A stretch of 64,000 bases of DNA from Verrucomicrobiota bacterium (GCA_022709905.1 JAKLHY010000044.1:1-64000); one strand, 5' to 3'. Numbered from the stretch's first letter, positions 1 through 9,301 are shown. Program-made: numbers and translations. The notes: generated by a model not told the origin, from the sequence alone.

Positions 1-841
1 AAGGACTCGATGCCCCCAGACCCGGCACCCACAACCGATATTCGCCCGGCGTCTCAAATTCGCTGAAATCAGCCTCCATGACTTTTTGGTAAGGTGTTTC
101 CGTGTAGGTGTAACCCGTATCAATGCGAGCGGCCAGCTGGCCTTGGAAAACGACCTCGCTGGTTTCGACCCGGACGAGGCAAAAACTGGTGGCGGGGATT
201 GTCAGTTCGCCCAGGCTGCCCAGGTAATAACCGATCATGGCTTTCTTGGTCCACAACGGTTGATAACCTTCCTGATGGACATGAATCGCAGGGCTGAAAC
301 GAAGTGGATCCGCCTGCACCGAGTAATCGGTTTCCGAACACCAAAGGGTGGCGTCGGGATTCAACACACGGACAAACGCGCCATCCGAGACAGGCTGGGC
401 CAACTGCAAATACAGGTAATTGCCAATTCGCAGGTCCCGGATCTTAAGAGGCGCATAAAGCGGTCGCCGTTTGAAACCGACCGCTGTGACCTCGAGGATT
501 TTCCCGTCGGCCTGAACCTGGAAACGGTCGGGCTGAGGAGCCAGCAGTTGGTTGGAGGCATTCACAAAGTCCCACTCGGATAGAACGGCAGGATCCGGAG
601 CCTTTGTTGTCACCAGGGTGAGTTCGAGCAAAGCAGGTGTCAAAAGCCGCAATTGATAAGCGCCGACGACAGGCAACGCCAGGGAGAGATTTTCCTCCAT
701 CCTCTGGGGGGCGGCGTAAGATCCAAACGTTGAACTCAACATGAGCAGCGCCAGAAGAGAGCGGTTTGTTTCCAGGCAAATAGAGCGGAAATAGTGGGTC
801 AAAAACACAATCCGGCGGCAGGTACAAGACAGCATTTTCAT
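1..841 (-). CDS. Glycoside hydrolase family 9-type protein, N-terminal part (cut by window edge)
   Basis: The frame stays open on the minus strand from an ATG at 841 to the left edge, so only about 280 N-terminal residues are visible. The last ~110 residues resemble the cellulase N-terminal immunoglobulin-like domain that precedes GH9 catalytic domains: a VHQEGYQP strand, a segment with LVRVETSEVVFQG, then ADFSEFETPGEYRLWVPG. A signal peptide is likely: two arginines, then a hydrophobic LLALLMLSSTFGSYA run at about residues 29-43. This supports starting at 841 (or the ATG at 835) rather than at the internal ATG at 742. The catalytic domain lies outside the window, so a GH9 activity (beta-1,4-glucan or related polysaccharide hydrolysis) is inferred from the Ig-like domain only. 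Confidence 0.6.
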   Translation of the reverse strand, partial: MKMLSCTCRRIVFLTHYFRSICLETNRSLLALLMLSSTFGSYAAPQRMEENLSLALPVVGAYQLRLLTPALLELTLVTTKAPDPAVLSEWDFVNASNQLLAPQPDRFQVQADGKILEVTAVGFKRRPLYAPLKIRDLRIGNYLYLQLAQPVSDGAFVRVLNPDATLWCSETDYSVQADPLRFSPAIHVHQEGYQPLWTKKAMIGYYLGSLGELTIPATSFCLVRVETSEVVFQGQLAARIDTGYTYTETPYQKVMEADFSEFETPGEYRLWVPGLGASSP

Positions 842-1148
842 GTTCGATGGGAAGCGTTAGCAACAGTCATGCCGACGCCATTTACGTGCGATTTTGCGGA
901 TTTCCCGCGCTGACGCTGTCCCTTTTGTGGACAAAGCACCTCAGGGGAGTACAGTTAATGGTCAAAAAACTGATGCAACCTCTTGGGACAGGGGAATAAG
1001 CAATTCCCTACACTCCGTACAACCTCGGGGCCATCCAAAATTTGGGCCGCTTCTCAATGGTGCGAATCCATCGAGCCGGTCTGAAAGAAGATTGGGCCGA
1101 TTTCCGCGCTGGTCTGAGCCGCGCAAAACAGATAAGGATATCACGGTG
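842..1148. other. Divergent intergenic region with a short inverted repeat
   Basis: About 300 bases lie between the divergent glycosidase and ABC-transporter genes, so promoters for both should be here. I see no convincing -35/-10 pair. GGGAAT (992-997) and ATTCCC (1003-1008) form an inverted repeat with 6-base arms and a 5-base spacer that could be an operator or a small hairpin. The plus frame is open from 894 into the ABC gene, but the protein it would add is low-complexity and Arg/Ser-rich and has no counterpart in the family, so I treat it as non-coding. Confidence 0.35.
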
Positions 1149-2972
1149 ATGCGGCAATTTTTACGTGTGGGAGCCTATTTTCGGGCAGACCTGCCGTGGC
1201 TGATGGTCTCATTGGTTTTGCTGGGATTTCAGCTGGGCGCTGGATTGCTAAAGCCCTGGCCGCTGGCGCTGGCAGTGGACCATGTTTTATCGGATCGTCC
1301 GGCGCCGGAATGGCTGGCGACCTGGCAGGGCCAGCACAGCCGGGAAACAATCCTGGTGCTGCTCTGCGGGACGTTGCTCCTGCTGCACGGTTTCCAGGGG
1401 GGGATTGGGGCGCTGCAAAACATTCTCGTTATCAAGATCGGATTGCGAGGGCTCGCCCGTGTGCGGACAGAGGTCTTCCAGCGCCTCCAGTTTACTTCCC
1501 TGCGCTTTTTTCAGAACACGCGGCAAGGCGACGTGATCTACCGGGCCAGCTGGGATACCTACGCATTTCAGACCTTGTTTCAACAGGGATTCATGGGCTT
1601 GCTGTCTGGCGCCCTGAGCCTGGCGTTGATGAGCATCGTGATGGCCCGGCTGAGTCCCGGTCTAACAGTGGTTGCGCTGTTGACCGTTCCGATGCTCGGG
1701 TTGGTCATGCGTTTTTTTGGGCGTCAAATGGCGCAGACAAGCCGCGAAGCTCACCAAGCCGACAGCCGGGTGACCGCCTTCATCCAGCAGGCGATCGAGG
1801 CCCTGCCCTTGATCCGAAGTTACACGCAGGAGGAGCGCCAGACCAACCGGTTCGCAGGCCATGCGGACGAGGCGCTGAATCGACGCCTGACTCAGCACCG
1901 ATGGGAAGTCGGTTACTTGGGTTTGATCGGAATAGTTTTTGGTCTGGGCTCGGCCGGCATTCTGTGGGTGGGCGGCCGTCTGGTGTGGAGAGGAGATCTG
2001 TCCCTCGGTGAACTGCTTGTTTTTCTTGCATACCTCAGCCAGTTTTTCGACCCGCTGAATCAGCTTTCACGCGTCGGCGCAACCGCGTCGGAGGCCATCA
2101 CAGGGGTTCGTCGCGTGTTTGAACTTCTGGATGCGCCATTGGAAACTCAGGAACTCGCTCAGGGATCGATAGATCGGTGTGCGGACGTTCGAGGCCCCAA
2201 GGCGCCCGTTGTCCTTCCGGCACCGCAAAAGGGAATCCAAGGCCGGTTGAAGCTGGATCGCGTGAGTTTCGCCTACGAGCAGGACCGGCCAGTGCTGCGT
2301 GAGGTCAGTTTCGTCTTGGAACCTAAGCAATGCCTGGCCATCGTCGGGCAAAGCGGTGCGGGCAAGAGCACCTTGCTGGCTTTGTTAGCGCGATTTTTTG
2401 ATCCCGATGCCGGACGGATTCTGATCGATGGCGTCGACCTGAACGATTACCCCCTCCGGGAATGGCGGACGCGGGTGACGCATGTCATGCAGGAGCCAAT
2501 CATTATTCCGGCGACCGTTCAGGAGAACCTCGCCCTGGGATTCCCGCAGGCTGACTTGGACCAAATACAGAAAGCCGCCAAGGCCGCCCATGCCGACGCG
2601 TTCATACGGTCTTTGCCCCAAGAATACGAAACCCCCATCGGAGACGGCGCCCTGCGTTTGAGCGCCGGGGAAAAGCAAAGAATCAGCCTCGCCCGTGCCT
2701 TTCTCAAGAATGCGCCGATTCTGCTTTTGGATGAACCCACCAGCACCCTCGATGTGGAAAGCGAACAATTGGTTCTCGAGAGTTTGCAGCGTCTGGTTCA
2801 GGGACGCACCACGATGATTGTCACGCATCGTCCAACGAATATCCTTTTGGCCCAGGCGGTCCTGGTGATGGAATCCGGCCGGGTCACAGCCGCGGGATCA
2901 CCGGAAGAGGTGCTGGGTAAAAGCCCGTTTCTTGGACGGCTAATCCAAGGCCAGAGAGGTTACGGATCATGA
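1149..2972 (+). CDS. ABC transporter, fused permease and ATP-binding subunit (exporter type)
   Basis: This is a 607-residue half-transporter of the MsbA/ABCB type: a six-helix membrane domain (about residues 15-290) followed by a nucleotide-binding domain (about 340-600). The ATPase motifs are intact: Walker A GQSGAGKST near 400, signature LSAGEKQR near 504, Walker B ILLLDEPTS near 524 with its catalytic glutamate, and the H-loop in IVTHRPTN. It should act as a homodimer in the inner membrane, exporting a lipid, peptide or drug; the substrate cannot be read from sequence. I start at ATG 1149 because it begins directly before the membrane domain and has a TAAGGA-like ribosome site upstream; GTG 1146 is an alternative. 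It is transcribed away from the glycosidase gene. Confidence 0.9.
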   Translation: MRQFLRVGAYFRADLPWLMVSLVLLGFQLGAGLLKPWPLALAVDHVLSDRPAPEWLATWQGQHSRETILVLLCGTLLLLHGFQGGIGALQNILVIKIGLRGLARVRTEVFQRLQFTSLRFFQNTRQGDVIYRASWDTYAFQTLFQQGFMGLLSGALSLALMSIVMARLSPGLTVVALLTVPMLGLVMRFFGRQMAQTSREAHQADSRVTAFIQQAIEALPLIRSYTQEERQTNRFAGHADEALNRRLTQHRWEVGYLGLIGIVFGLGSAGILWVGGRLVWRGDLSLGELLVFLAYLSQFFDPLNQLSRVGATASEAITGVRRVFELLDAPLETQELAQGSIDRCADVRGPKAPVVLPAPQKGIQGRLKLDRVSFAYEQDRPVLREVSFVLEPKQCLAIVGQSGAGKSTLLALLARFFDPDAGRILIDGVDLNDYPLREWRTRVTHVMQEPIIIPATVQENLALGFPQADLDQIQKAAKAAHADAFIRSLPQEYETPIGDGALRLSAGEKQRISLARAFLKNAPILLLDEPTSTLDVESEQLVLESLQRLVQGRTTMIVTHRPTNILLAQAVLVMESGRVTAAGSPEEVLGKSPFLGRLIQGQRGYGS

Positions 2973-3038
2973 TGGCTTGAAAGGTCCGGGAAGCACCGAG
3001 GGCTTTCCTTTGGATCCGGCTTATGCATAATCCAAGGC

Positions 3039-3743
3039 ATGCGCTGGATACTTATATTGGTATTTCTATGGGGAGGATCTGAGATGACGACTTCACCGCA
3101 GGCCTCCCAAGAGAAAGCCGCCGAGGAATGGCAGTGGTTATTTCAAGGCGAGACTACCGCGGGCTGGCGAGGTTTTCGTCAGAAATCTTTTCCGGCCAAA
3201 GGCTGGGTTGTTGAGGATGGTTGTCTGAAACACCAGAAGGACGGCGGCGGCGGCGATCTTGTGACGGTCGAGCAATATGAGAATTTTGAACTGTCCTTTG
3301 AATGGAGACTGGGCCCGGGCGCCAACAGCGGCATCAAATACCTCATCACCGAGGATCGTTCCCAAGCCGTGGGTATCGAATACCAGCTCTGGGATCAAAC
3401 CCGCGGAAGGACGGCCCGAAACGAAGCGCCCGGCATACACAGCACCGCCGCCGCTTACGATCTCCTCGCCCCCTCGAACGCCGACATAAAAATCGACGGT
3501 CAATTCAATCAATCTCGGATTATCGTGCAAGGAAAACACGTTGAGCATTGGCTCAATGGTCAGCGGGTTCTAGCCTTTGAACTGGAAAGTCCCGAATTGA
3601 AGGCGGCGATTGCGAAGAGCAAATTCAAAGGCGTTCCCGGATTCGGCGAGAAAATCCGAGCTCACATCTTGCTTCAGGACCATGGCGGGGAAGTTTGGTT
3701 CCGCCAGCTCAAGATCCGCCGGCTTCCGGAAATAAAAAAGTGA
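3039..3743 (+). CDS. Secreted DUF1080 (3-keto-disaccharide hydrolase-like) protein
   Basis: This is a 234-residue protein with a short hydrophobic N-terminus (ILILVFLWGG), likely a signal peptide. The rest matches the DUF1080 concanavalin-like fold, very abundant in Verrucomicrobiota and Planctomycetes: an opening W-x-LFQGETTAGWRGF segment, then FELSFEWRLGPGANSGIKY, an E-Y-Q-LWDQ strand, a VEHWLNGQRV strand, and a C-terminal HILLQDHGGEVWFRQLKIR. Some family members hydrolyse 3-keto-glycosides; the role here is unproven. It lies 66 bases after the ABC gene on the same strand. Confidence 0.85.
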   Translation: MRWILILVFLWGGSEMTTSPQASQEKAAEEWQWLFQGETTAGWRGFRQKSFPAKGWVVEDGCLKHQKDGGGGDLVTVEQYENFELSFEWRLGPGANSGIKYLITEDRSQAVGIEYQLWDQTRGRTARNEAPGIHSTAAAYDLLAPSNADIKIDGQFNQSRIIVQGKHVEHWLNGQRVLAFELESPELKAAIAKSKFKGVPGFGEKIRAHILLQDHGGEVWFRQLKIRRLPEIKK

Positions 3744-3868
3744 TCGAAGATCAACCCCGAGGTGTGGGCGGGTCTTTCTTTAATGTATCTTACTTATGGG
3801 GAAAGAGTAACAATAATTACTTTCGGGGGGATTCCCCGGGGAGCCATCCCAGACTGGGGGGATTGGGC

Positions 3869-3896
3869 TTGACACGGAAGATGACTTTCAATAGTC
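3869..3896 (+). promoter_or_regulatory. Possible sigma70-type promoter for the pyrophosphatase gene
   Basis: TTGACA at 3869-3874 is a perfect -35 hexamer. After 16 bases comes ATAGTC (3891-3896), a weak -10 candidate. It sits about 75 bases before the hppA start in an otherwise empty intergenic region. The -10 is poor, so this is tentative. Confidence 0.25.
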
Positions 3897-3970
3897 CCGA
3901 GGGGTCAAATTTTGACTTGGGCTGATACCCAATCGATCGAAACTGAGAAATTCTAATTATCGAGACCATT

Positions 3971-6403
3971 ATGTTGCGGAGTAGAACACGTTATTGGGGA
4001 TTGTTATGTTGGGTCCTTTTCATGGCGGGCGGATGGGCGGCTTTAGCGAGTGAAGCCGAGCTTAAGCTACCTGATTTACGTTCGGTGTCGTTCCCATTGC
4101 TTGGGGGGGCCTCCGGCTACACTTTAATGCTCATCGGCATCCTGGTTTGCGCGATTGGGCTTGTGTTTGGCATCTTTCAGTATTATCAGACCAAGAATCT
4201 GCCGGTGCACGATTCCATGCGCAATGTTTCCAACATCATTTGGGAAACCTGCAAGAGCTATTTGGTGCAACAGGGCAAGTTTCTGGCTGTTCTTTGGATT
4301 CTGATTGGGCTGTGCATTGTTTATTATTTTGCGTTTCTGCAGCACATGGGGATGGGAAAAGTGGTGTTGATTCTCATGGCTTCGATTCTGGGCATTCTCG
4401 GCTCCTACATGGTGGCCTGGTTCGGCATGCGGATTAACACCCAGGCGAATTCACGATCGGCCTTTGCCGCTTTGACCGGTCTGCCCTGGGCTCCCCTGGT
4501 GATTCCCATGCGCTCCGGCATGAGCGTAGGTCTGCTCCTGATCACGGTGGAGTTGTTCTTCATGATCTGCATTTTGATCTTCCTACCCTCCGACCTCACC
4601 GGCCCCTGCTTTATCGGCTTTGCCATCGGAGAATCTCTTGGCGCCAGCGCGCTGCGCATCTGCGGCGGCATCTTTACAAAGATTGCCGATATTGGATCGG
4701 ATCTCATGAAGATCGTTTTCAAACTGCCCGAGGACGACCCGAAGAATCCGGGCGTGATCGCGGATTGCACGGGCGACAATGCGGGCGACAGCGTGGGACC
4801 GACCGCCGACGGTTTTGAGACTTACGGCGTGACCGGCGTGGCTTTGATTACATTTCTGGCGCTGACCCTGGGAGTCGGCCCGTTGTGCGCGCAGCTGGTG
4901 GTGTGGATCTTCGTGATGCGCATTTTGATGATTGTGACTTCGCTGGTGGCTTACTTCATCAATGACCGAGTTTTCACCGCAAAGCTCAGCCGGGCCAAGG
5001 ACTTCAATCCCGAACTGCCGTTGACCTCGCTGATCTGGATTACCTCGATTATCTCGATCGGGGTGACCTTCATCGCCAGCAAGCTCGTATTGCCCAAGAG
5101 CGACCTCATTCATGGGGATCTTTGGTGGGTGCTTTCGGTGATCATTTCCTGCGGCACAATCGCCGGCGCGCTGATTCCCGAGTTCACCAAGATATTCACG
5201 AGCACTCATTCACGGCACGTCAAGGAAGTGGTCACGGCGTCGAAACAAGGCGGGCCCTCGTTGAACATCCTGTCGGGTTTCGTCGCGGGAAATTTCTCCG
5301 CGTTTTGGGAAGGGCTGCTCATGCTGGTCTTGATGCTGGTTGCCGCCGTGCTGGCGGGTCATGAGGCCCTGAAGACCATCATGCCGGCCGGCATCGACTT
5401 CGCCGCGCCCATTTTCGCCTTTGGCCTGGTCGCCTTCGGCTTCCTGGGCATGGGCCCGGTCACGATCGCGGTCGACAGCTTCGGACCGGTGTCGGACAAC
5501 GCCCAATCGGTTTACGAGCTGAGCCAGATTGAATCCGTGCCCAACGTGAAATCGGAGATCGAGAAGAAGTTTGGCTTCAAGCCCGACTTCGAGAAGGCCA
5601 AACACAACCTCGAACGAAATGATGGCGCCGGCAACACATTCAAAGCCACAGCCAAGCCGGTTCTCATCGGCACCGCCGTCGTGGGAGCGACCACGATGAT
5701 CTTCGGCATCATCCTGCTGCTCAACAACAGCATCGCCAACGGCCAGGTGATTCAAATGCTGAGCCTGGTCCGGCCTGAGATCGTGCTGGGCTTTCTGATG
5801 GGGGGTGCGGTCATCTATTGGTTCACCGGAGCTTCCACGCAGGCCGTGGTCACCGGAGCCTACCGCGCGGTCGTCTACATCAAAGAAAACATACGCCTGG
5901 ACGCCAAGACGGCCTCCATCAAAGACAGCAAGGAAGTGGTGAAAATCTGCACCATTTACGCGCAGAAAGGCATGATCAACATCTTTGTCGCCATCTTCTG
6001 TCTCTCCCTGGCCTTGGCGTTCTTCAATCCCTACTTCTTTATCGCTTACCTGATTAGCATTGCGTTCTTCGGATTGTTCCAGGCCATCTTCATGGCCAAC
6101 GCCGGCGGGGCCTGGGATAACGCCAAGAAGATTGTGGAAGTGGACTTGAGAGCCAAGGGGACCGATCTCCACGCCGCCAGTGTCGTCGGCGACACCGTGG
6201 GCGATCCCTTCAAAGACACGTCGTCGGTGGCCATGAATCCGATCATCAAGTTCACCACGTTATTCGGCCTGCTCGCGGTTGAAATTGCCGTGGCCATGAC
6301 GAACAAGGAGGCCAAGATCGCGATTGGCTCAGTGCTGTTCGCCGTCGCCCTCGTCTTTATTTACCGTTCGTTTTATGGGATGAGGATTCCGGAAGACAAG
6401 TAG
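3971..6403 (+). CDS. hppA: Membrane-bound ion-translocating pyrophosphatase
   Basis: The protein couples PPi hydrolysis to ion pumping across the inner membrane. It has 810 residues, longer than most bacterial homologues (about 650-770), and begins with a signal-like hydrophobic segment (LLCWVLFMAGGWAALA) followed by many transmembrane helices. Family active-site blocks are present: EDDPKNPGVIADCTGDNAGD around residues 250-275, and near the C-terminus GGAWDNAKK and GDTVGDPFKDTS. In GNTFKATAKP the K at residue 558 sits where K+-independent enzymes carry lysine and K+-dependent ones alanine, so K+-independent (usually H+-pumping) activity is inferred. A monocistronic layout is suggested by the strong terminator just downstream. 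The pump would recover energy from biosynthetic PPi, fitting the anaerobic hydrogenase genes at 50-58 kb. Confidence 0.92.
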   Translation: MLRSRTRYWGLLCWVLFMAGGWAALASEAELKLPDLRSVSFPLLGGASGYTLMLIGILVCAIGLVFGIFQYYQTKNLPVHDSMRNVSNIIWETCKSYLVQQGKFLAVLWILIGLCIVYYFAFLQHMGMGKVVLILMASILGILGSYMVAWFGMRINTQANSRSAFAALTGLPWAPLVIPMRSGMSVGLLLITVELFFMICILIFLPSDLTGPCFIGFAIGESLGASALRICGGIFTKIADIGSDLMKIVFKLPEDDPKNPGVIADCTGDNAGDSVGPTADGFETYGVTGVALITFLALTLGVGPLCAQLVVWIFVMRILMIVTSLVAYFINDRVFTAKLSRAKDFNPELPLTSLIWITSIISIGVTFIASKLVLPKSDLIHGDLWWVLSVIISCGTIAGALIPEFTKIFTSTHSRHVKEVVTASKQGGPSLNILSGFVAGNFSAFWEGLLMLVLMLVAAVLAGHEALKTIMPAGIDFAAPIFAFGLVAFGFLGMGPVTIAVDSFGPVSDNAQSVYELSQIESVPNVKSEIEKKFGFKPDFEKAKHNLERNDGAGNTFKATAKPVLIGTAVVGATTMIFGIILLLNNSIANGQVIQMLSLVRPEIVLGFLMGGAVIYWFTGASTQAVVTGAYRAVVYIKENIRLDAKTASIKDSKEVVKICTIYAQKGMINIFVAIFCLSLALAFFNPYFFIAYLISIAFFGLFQAIFMANAGGAWDNAKKIVEVDLRAKGTDLHAASVVGDTVGDPFKDTSSVAMNPIIKFTTLFGLLAVEIAVAMTNKEAKIAIGSVLFAVALVFIYRSFYGMRIPEDK

Positions 6404-6427
6404 TCTTCGGCTCACAAGGTTTGCTGC

Positions 6428-6464
6428 AAGCCGCTCGACGGTTTAATTCCTCGAGCGGCTTTTT
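6428..6464 (+). terminator. Rho-independent terminator of the pyrophosphatase gene
   Basis: A perfect 11-base stem is formed by AAGCCGCTCGA (6428-6438) and TCGAGCGGCTT (6451-6461) with a 12-base loop, directly followed by a T run to 6464. It lies 25 bases after the hppA stop and upstream of gmd. Confidence 0.85.
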
Positions 6465-6515
6465 AGGAATCGGAGCAGGAGAAGAATCGGAGGACACCAT
6501 CGGAGGCGATCACCA

Positions 6516-7529
6516 ATGGCAAAAAAGGCTTTAATCACGGGAATTACCGGACAAGACGGCTCCTACCTGGCTGAACTCCTTTTGTCCAAGGGGTATGAAG
6601 TCCATGGCATCATCCGACGGGCGAGCACCTTTAACACCGGACGCCTGGATCCCATTTACGCCGATCCCCATGCCCCGCATAACCGCCTGATGTTGCATTA
6701 CGGCGATCTCAGTGATGCCAGCGGCCTGGCCGGTCTCATCGGCCGCATCCAGCCCGAGGAGGTCTACAATCTTGCCGCCCAAAGCCATGTCCGGGTCAGC
6801 TTTGACAGTCCCGAGTATACGACGGACGTGACGGCCACCGGGACAGTGCGATTATTGGAGGCCATCCGAGAAAGCAACATAAAACCCAGGTTTTATCAGG
6901 CCTCATCCAGCGAGATGTTTGGCAAGGTCCGGGAGGTGCCTCAGAAGGAAACGACGCCGTTTTACCCGCGCAGTCCCTATGCCTGCGCCAAGGTGTACGC
7001 CTTCTGGATTACGTGCAACTACCGAGAATCCTATGGGCTGTACGCCTGCAACGGCATTCTCTTCAATCATGAATCCCCGCGACGGGGAGAGACTTTTGTC
7101 ACCCGCAAAATCACTCGGGCGGTGGCGCGCATTCAGGCGGGCTTGCAGGATCAGTTGTTCCTGGGGAACCTGGATTCGAAAAGAGACTGGGGTTATGCCA
7201 AGGAGTATGTCGAAGCCATGTGGCTCATGTTGCAGCAGGACACACCCGAGGATTACGTGATTGCCACCGGCGAAACCCATTCTGTCCGGGAATTCCTCGA
7301 GCTCGCCTTCAGCCATGTGAGTCTGGACTGGCAACGCTACGTTAAAATTGATCCGCGTTATTTTCGCCCCGCCGAGGTCGATCTGCTGGTCGGCGATGCC
7401 TCCAAAGCCCAAGAGAAACTCGGATGGAAACCCCGCACTCGATTTGCGGACTTGGTGCGTCTGATGGTTGAAGCGGATATCGAGTTGTTGAAGGAACAGC
7501 GGGCGGGTCGCGCGAAATTATCGCTTTAA
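6516..7529 (+). CDS. gmd: GDP-mannose 4,6-dehydratase
   Basis: A 337-residue extended short-chain dehydrogenase that converts GDP-D-mannose to GDP-4-keto-6-deoxy-D-mannose, the precursor of GDP-fucose, GDP-rhamnose and related deoxysugars for surface glycans. The NADP-binding loop GITGQDG is at residues 9-15, the catalytic serine and glutamate lie in ASSSEMFG (about 129-136) and the YACAK catalytic tyrosine/lysine pair is at 155-159. The segment ILFNHESPRRGETFVTRKI is typical of the family. A GGAGG-like ribosome site precedes the ATG. It follows the hppA terminator, so it likely has its own promoter. No GDP-fucose synthase is adjacent. Confidence 0.95.
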   Translation: MAKKALITGITGQDGSYLAELLLSKGYEVHGIIRRASTFNTGRLDPIYADPHAPHNRLMLHYGDLSDASGLAGLIGRIQPEEVYNLAAQSHVRVSFDSPEYTTDVTATGTVRLLEAIRESNIKPRFYQASSSEMFGKVREVPQKETTPFYPRSPYACAKVYAFWITCNYRESYGLYACNGILFNHESPRRGETFVTRKITRAVARIQAGLQDQLFLGNLDSKRDWGYAKEYVEAMWLMLQQDTPEDYVIATGETHSVREFLELAFSHVSLDWQRYVKIDPRYFRPAEVDLLVGDASKAQEKLGWKPRTRFADLVRLMVEADIELLKEQRAGRAKLSL

Positions 7530-7585
7530 CCGGCCCAAAATCCTTCCTCGGGCTGATCCCAGAAAAAGGCCACCCCATTCACTCG

Positions 7586-7604
7586 TCGCGCCCCGTTGGC
7601 GCGA
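7586..7604. terminator. Hairpin between convergent gmd and HU genes
   Basis: TCGCGCC (7586-7592) and GGCGCGA (7598-7604) form a perfect 7-base stem with a 5-base loop between two converging stop codons. It could serve both directions, but there is no clear T run on either side. Confidence 0.35.
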
Positions 7605-7615
7605 TCATCATTCAT

Positions 7616-7930
7616 TTATGGTTTCTTGGCGGACTTCGCAAAGTTGGGGGTGAGACGAAGAACCGCATCGCGCATCTCTTTGCCCGGTTTAAACTTCACC
7701 ACCGCGCGCGCGGGAATCGGCACGTCCGTTTCGGGTGCCTTGGGATTGCGTCCCATCCTGGGCTTGCGCACTTTGACCTCGAAAACTCCGAAGTTGCGTA
7801 GCTCAACGGTCTTCCCGCCGGCCACTGCCTCCGAAATATAATCCAGGGTCTTTTGGATTACAGCGAATACATGTTGTTGAATCAGCCCCGTCTCGTTGCT
7901 GATGCGCACTACCAAGTCACGCTTAGTCAT
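7616..7930 (-). CDS. HU/IHF-family nucleoid DNA-binding protein
   Basis: A 104-residue member of the bacterial histone-like family, which bends and compacts DNA as a dimer. It has the typical opening MTKRDLVVRISNETG, the core VELRNFGVFEVKVRKPRMGRNP and the beta-arm segment ending PARAVVKFKPGKEMRDAV. The PRMGRNPK and PIPARAVVKFKPG forms lean towards IHF-alpha-like members, but HU and IHF cannot be separated safely here. The lysine-rich end fits nucleic-acid binding. It converges with gmd and lies downstream of the WYL regulator on the same strand, separated by about 320 bases. Confidence 0.92.
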   Translation of the reverse strand: MTKRDLVVRISNETGLIQQHVFAVIQKTLDYISEAVAGGKTVELRNFGVFEVKVRKPRMGRNPKAPETDVPIPARAVVKFKPGKEMRDAVLRLTPNFAKSAKKP

Positions 7931-8251
7931 ATTTTTGATAAGGTGGAAGCCATGGTCCCATCATTCGCCCAACGGTAATATGATGAATGATAAGGGATTA
8001 TTACCACGAAACTTTGCCGACAGCAAGCGCGAAAAACGGCCATCTCGTTTTAATCCGCCCAGGGGGGCTTGACGGAATGCCTCAGGTTGAACCTCTGGGA
8101 TCCCAAAACGAACCCAGATGTCGATGCCCTCCGGGCAAGCCACGAAGACGGTCCCGGTGCTCCGACTTGTGATGCCCTAAAACCCGGATTCCCAGATGCA
8201 TTCTCTCTCTCTGTCCGCGCGGGATTGCCGGAGGCAGTGCGTGGATGAGAT
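7931..8251. other. Intergenic region with an inverted repeat upstream of the HU gene
   Basis: About 320 bases hold no convincing gene. Close to the HU start, ATCATTC (7960-7966) and GAATGAT (7985-7991) form an inverted repeat with perfect 7-base arms and an 18-base spacer, a plausible operator in the HU promoter region. Short open frames here are out of character with the neighbours and were not called. Confidence 0.35.
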
Positions 8252-9262
8252 TCATTCCGAATGAGTTTTAAGAATGGATTCCGCACCATCTCTTACCGAA
8301 TGGATAAGCTCGGACGGGGAATGTACAACCGCCTTGCCCCCCCAACATAACACCCATCGCTGAACCTCGGAAAGACTCGAAAGCTTCAACCTCAATTCGA
8401 TGCCCCCGGAGGGCAATTCTCGAAGGACTTGGCTCGGGTGCCACCTTTTTTCCCGGATATAGTCCGCCACCTCAGGCAGGAACTCGATCACCACGTCATG
8501 GACTTGACGCCCCGCATGGACGCCAAAACTGTGTTCCAGCAGTTTATCCAGAGAAAACGACCGGGGCCGATGAAAGACTTTCCCCGTCTTTCGGACGGTC
8601 ACAATCCGGCTGGGAACAAAGGTTCGAATGTCCTGGCGGAGATGGCAGTAACCGAAAAGAAACCACTCGCCGTTGATGTTGGCCAAATGATAGGGATCCA
8701 CCTCCCGTTGTTCCGATTGAGGCGATCCGGGCTTTCGATACTCCAGCAGCAGACGCTGGCGCTTGACCGTCGCCTGGGCCAGCTCATTGAATACTTCCAA
8801 ACTCAGGATCGGCTCGGCCCGAGTCCGAAACGAAATGGTATCGTTCCACGCCGCGAAATCGATGGTGACAGTCTCAGGCAGGGACTCGGCAATTTTTCGA
8901 AATGCGCTGACCAAGGGTTTCTCAAAGTGCGTGCCCCGGTACTGCTGCAAGGCCTTCTCGGCCACCAGTAAGGCCACCAGTTCTCCCTCGGTGATCTGCA
9001 GGGACGGGAACGCCACGACGTCTTCCGTGTAGTAAAAACCATGGCGCTGATCGTGATAGGAAATCGGCAGTTCCAGACGATCCCGCATGAAGTCAATATC
9101 GCGATAAATCGACTTGGTGCTGATCTCCAGTTCCTGCGCCAAACTCGAGGCGTTCGGAAAGGTTGCGGCCATCAAGGCCCTGTGAATATGCAGCATTCGA
9201 GCCAGGGGCGGTCGGGAAATCCGGTTCGAAACCGAAAACCTTTCCGTAGTTCTCCCGGACAT
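8252..9262 (-). CDS. WYL-domain transcriptional regulator (HTH_11 plus WYL)
   Basis: A 336-residue regulator. The N-terminal part (about residues 20-75) is a winged helix-turn-helix of the DeoR/HTH_11 kind, with NASSLAQELEISTKSIYRDIDFM as the recognition region. The middle carries a WYL domain (about 160-235; LLLEYRKPGSPQ, then VDPYHLANINGEWFLFGYC), followed by a WCX-like C-terminal extension (LPEVADYIREKRWHPSQ). WYL domains bind ligands or nucleic acids and often control stress or defence genes; the ligand here is unknown. It begins 39 bases after the rho stop on the same strand, so co-transcription with rho is possible. Confidence 0.88.
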   Translation of the reverse strand: MSGRTTERFSVSNRISRPPLARMLHIHRALMAATFPNASSLAQELEISTKSIYRDIDFMRDRLELPISYHDQRHGFYYTEDVVAFPSLQITEGELVALLVAEKALQQYRGTHFEKPLVSAFRKIAESLPETVTIDFAAWNDTISFRTRAEPILSLEVFNELAQATVKRQRLLLEYRKPGSPQSEQREVDPYHLANINGEWFLFGYCHLRQDIRTFVPSRIVTVRKTGKVFHRPRSFSLDKLLEHSFGVHAGRQVHDVVIEFLPEVADYIREKRWHPSQVLRELPSGGIELRLKLSSLSEVQRWVLCWGGKAVVHSPSELIHSVRDGAESILKTHSE

Positions 9263-9301
9263 GAGAACGGCCTCCGCACCGATGACCCCTCCAAAAGGAG
9301 G

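Noticed and set aside
894..1148. N-terminal extension of the ABC transporter gene from an upstream start
   Set aside because: The extra 85 residues are Arg/Ser-rich and unlike the family; the membrane domain begins at 1149.
5210..6172. A 320-codon minus-strand frame within hppA
   Set aside because: It is antisense to a conserved gene and shows no family similarity.
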